A DNA stretch of 6,592 nucleotides from assembly GCA_003553165.1 (NCBI GenBank), contig PUOZ01000342.1, positions 1 through 6,592 of the forward strand, in the 5' to 3' direction. Made by a program: the position numbers and the translations under genes. Positions within the stretch are counted from its first letter, which is position 1; the number at the start of each line of letters is the position of its first letter. The notes under the pieces are model-generated. The model made no database searches and was not told the origin of the DNA. It saw nothing but the letters and a program-made list of their open reading frames with translations. The stretch comes from Thioalkalivibrio sp. (GTDB taxonomy: Bacteria > Pseudomonadota > Gammaproteobacteria > Ectothiorhodospirales > Ectothiorhodospiraceae). Below, in pieces: positions 5,060-6,592 of the stretch.

Positions 5060-6106
5060 TCAGCCCTCGTAGAGCATCAGGTCGGCCACCTGTTCGGACC
5101 AGTCGGCGAACTGAGGCACCGCGAACAGTTCGTCGCCGAGCGCCCGATGCATGTCGGTCACCATCATGATGCCCATCTCGCGCTGCGGGAAGGTTCCGGC
5201 GTAGTTCAGGATGTGGCCCTGCACCGTCAGCGCATCCGGCGTGCCGCGTGCGCGGATCGCGCGACCGACCAGGGCCGCCGCCACCGCGTACTGCAGGTCG
5301 ATCTCCCGCGGCGGCGCCACTGGCTCCCCGCGGACGATCGCGTCCAGATCCGGCATCTGGTCGAGGTGAGCGATGAAGGCATTGAGTTCGATCCCCGCCG
5401 CCTGGCCCACACAGGCCTGCAGGGTGCCGCTCAGCAGTTCCGGGTAATCCTCGAACTTCTGCAGGCCCCGATGCGCGAATTCCCAGGACCGCGGGGACGG
5501 GAACGCCACCGGGTTGTGCGCGGGGTCGAAATCGAACAGCAGGTCCGGACGGAAGCGGATGAACGCGACGATGCGATCGTCGATGCCCCGCGCGTACGCC
5601 CAGGCGGCCCAGTCATCGACGTTCAGATCGACCTCGAAGTGCGAAAAGCGGTTGGCCAGCGGGGCTGGCATGGTGTAGGTGACGCCGCGATCGCCCTGGC
5701 GGTTGCCGGCGGCAAAGATGGCCCAGCCCGGCGGAACCTCATAGGCACCGAGGCGGCGGTCGAGGATCAACTGGTAGGCGGCAGCCGATACACTGGGTGG
5801 CGCGGAGGTGATTTCGTCCAGGAACAGCACGCCCGCAGGTCCCTGGCGGTCGGCGTCCGGCAGCATCGCGGGTACCGCCCACTCGACCAGGTCGCCGTTC
5901 TTGAACGGTATGCCGCGCAGGTCGGAGGGCTCCATCTGCGATAGCCGGATGTCGATCAGCGGCACCCGGTTGCGCTGAGCCACTTCAGCGATCATCTGGG
6001 ACTTTCCGACGCCGGGAGGCCCCCACAGCATCACCGGCGTGTGGTGGCCCTCACGGGTGCTCGCGAATTCGCGATCCAGTACTTGCAGCAAATGCGCTGG
6101 TCGCAT
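5060..6106 (-). CDS. MoxR-family AAA+ ATPase
   Basis: A 348-residue cytoplasmic AAA+ ATPase. Walker A is GPPGVGKS (29-36, Lys35). Walker B is VLFLDEIT (93-100, Asp97/Glu98). Sensor 1 is AAGNR (132-136, Asn135). The arginine-finger region is MPAPLANRFSHFEV (146-159, Arg153), and PSPRSWEF (203-210) supplies the sensor 2 arginine (Arg206). RLSQMEPSDLRGIP (54-67) is the usual MoxR stretch after Walker A. MoxR ATPases form hexamers that remodel or activate client enzymes with a VWA partner; the gene right downstream encodes one. The ATG at 6106 is preceded by GGAGGAG. Upstream in-frame sequence is Arg/Pro-rich and lacks family similarity, so it is not part of the protein. It heads the four-gene unit and is the likely first cistron. 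All key ATPase residues are present; the client is not identifiable from this gene. Confidence 0.92.
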   Translation of the reverse strand: MRPAHLLQVLDREFASTREGHHTPVMLWGPPGVGKSQMIAEVAQRNRVPLIDIRLSQMEPSDLRGIPFKNGDLVEWAVPAMLPDADRQGPAGVLFLDEITSAPPSVSAAAYQLILDRRLGAYEVPPGWAIFAAGNRQGDRGVTYTMPAPLANRFSHFEVDLNVDDWAAWAYARGIDDRIVAFIRFRPDLLFDFDPAHNPVAFPSPRSWEFAHRGLQKFEDYPELLSGTLQACVGQAAGIELNAFIAHLDQMPDLDAIVRGEPVAPPREIDLQYAVAAALVGRAIRARGTPDALTVQGHILNYAGTFPQREMGIMMVTDMHRALGDELFAVPQFADWSEQVADLMLYEG

Positions 6107-6281
6107 CGCTCCTCCAATGGTGGTGATTATTCTTGTTTTCCTGGCCAGCCCAGGGAAACCGCCCTGCCCTATCCTGCCGGCTGTCCTGAGTCGGCCCCTG
6201 GGTTCGTGCTCGCCGACCACCGCGTGGTTCGGCACCTTCGAACACGCAGGATCGCGCGGCCAGCGCAGGAGACTACGTTTT
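6107..6281 (-). promoter_or_regulatory. Upstream region of the MoxR-VWA-DsrS-rhodanese unit
   Basis: This 175-base gap before the ATPase start is the natural place for the promoter of the four-gene unit. The only well-supported element is the ribosome binding site GGAGGAG (6115-6109), two bases before the ATG, with its GGAGG core ending four bases before it. A -10-like GAATAAT just upstream of it (minus strand) is weak and has no clear -35 partner, so no promoter is called precisely. Confidence 0.4.
6213..6232 (-). terminator. Possible hairpin downstream of the RND gene
   Basis: CCG/CGG and ACCAC/GTGGT arms pair with one bulged base and a CGC loop, giving an 8-bp stem about 50 bases after the RND permease stop. 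There is no T-tract on the minus strand, so an intrinsic terminator is not established; it may only stabilise an mRNA end. Confidence 0.25.
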
Positions 6282-6592
6282 TCAGCCGGCGATTTCCACT
6301 GAACCCGTGTCCGGCGTCCGGGATCCGTCCGGGGTTTGCGAAGTCGATCGGGCGGGCTCACGGCTACCCCAGACCAGCAGCACCGGTGTCACCAGCAGTG
6401 TCAGCGGAGTGGCGACGAGCAGCCCGCCAGAGATCGCGGTGGCCAGCTGCACCCAGTACTGGGTGGACGGCGCCCCCACGCTGAAGTCGCGCCCGACAAA
6501 GTCGACCGTCACCGCGAAGACCATCGGCATCAGGCCGAGGATGGTGGTCAGCGTGGTCAGCAGCACCGGGCGCAGCCGCTGTGCACCCGTGC
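6282..6592 (-). CDS. RND-family transporter permease, C-terminal fragment (5' part outside window)
   Basis: Only the last 102 residues are present; the gene enters from beyond the right edge. The first visible segment, TGAQRLRPVLLTTLTTILGL, is the highly conserved A-x-x-R-x-R-P-x-x-L-T-T block near the end of AcrB/MexB/CzcA-type inner-membrane proteins. It is followed by a loop containing GRDFSVGAPSTQYW and a final hydrophobic helix, roughly from VQLATAISGG to TPVLLVWG. About 25 polar residues end the protein. Such permeases use the proton gradient to move drugs, metals, lipids or other solutes across the envelope with periplasmic and outer-membrane partners. Substrate cannot be deduced because the porter domain is missing. 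It is on the same strand as the ATPase but 175 bp upstream, so co-transcription is unproven and functional linkage is unlikely. Confidence 0.88.
   Translation of the reverse strand, partial: TGAQRLRPVLLTTLTTILGLMPMVFAVTVDFVGRDFSVGAPSTQYWVQLATAISGGLLVATPLTLLVTPVLLVWGSREPARSTSQTPDGSRTPDTGSVEIAG

Noticed and set aside
4895..5944. Long plus-strand open frame (349 codons) opposite the MoxR and VWA genes
   Set aside because: It overlaps the ATPase and the VWA start on the other strand, has Arg/Val/Gln-rich composition and shows no family motif.
6107..6361. N-terminal extension of the MoxR ATPase by 85 codons
   Set aside because: The extension would overlap the RND gene end, is Arg/Pro-rich and lacks family similarity; a strong GGAGGAG precedes the internal ATG at 6106.
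1..6592. CRISPR array, tRNA, rRNA, integrase or insertion-sequence transposase
   Set aside because: No regularly spaced repeats, no tRNA- or rRNA-like sequence and no recombinase motifs were found on either strand.

Overview
This GC-rich window reads as chromosomal DNA of a gammaproteobacterium. Gene content and protein style suggest a sulfur-oxidising Chromatiales/Ectothiorhodospiraceae-like organism (Thioalkalivibrio-type). That assignment is an inference from one protein recognised from memory as DsrS-like, from the hpt-mtnP-type gene pair, and from dispersed palindromic repeats common in this group. Nothing in the window proves the species.

Layout. (1) Positions 2-1025, plus strand: the 3' end of a hypoxanthine phosphoribosyltransferase gene, followed by an S-methyl-5'-thioinosine/5'-methylthioadenosine phosphorylase. 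Together they form a purine/methylthio-nucleoside salvage module. (2) Positions 1026-1332: a convergent intergenic region with a composite palindromic repeat of about 119 bp (1067-1185) and a short AT-rich patch with overlapping dyads. (3) Positions 1333-1983, minus strand: a cytoplasmic DsbA/FrnE-like thioredoxin-fold protein with a CSWC site. (4) Positions 1984-2158: a non-coding gap with a 17-bp palindrome and a copy of a widespread dispersed repeat. (5) Positions 2159-6106, minus strand: a tightly packed four-gene unit transcribed in the order MoxR-type AAA+ ATPase, DUF2201/VWA protein, DsrS-like protein, single-domain rhodanese, with gaps of 16, 5 and 21 bp. (6) Positions 6282-6592, minus strand: the C-terminal end of an RND-family transporter permease that runs off the window.

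How the genes may work together. The phosphorylase would release hypoxanthine (or adenine) and 5-methylthioribose-1-phosphate, and the adjacent phosphoribosyltransferase would return hypoxanthine to IMP. The most interesting unit is the four-gene run. A MoxR AAA+ ATPase with a VWA/MIDAS partner is the usual architecture of enzyme-activating machines such as CbbQ/CbbO and NorQ/NorD. Here it is coupled to a DsrS-like protein and a rhodanese, which suggests an uncharacterised ATP-driven activation or maturation system serving cytoplasmic sulfur metabolism. The thiol-disulfide protein just downstream fits the theme but is separated by 175 bp and may be transcribed independently.
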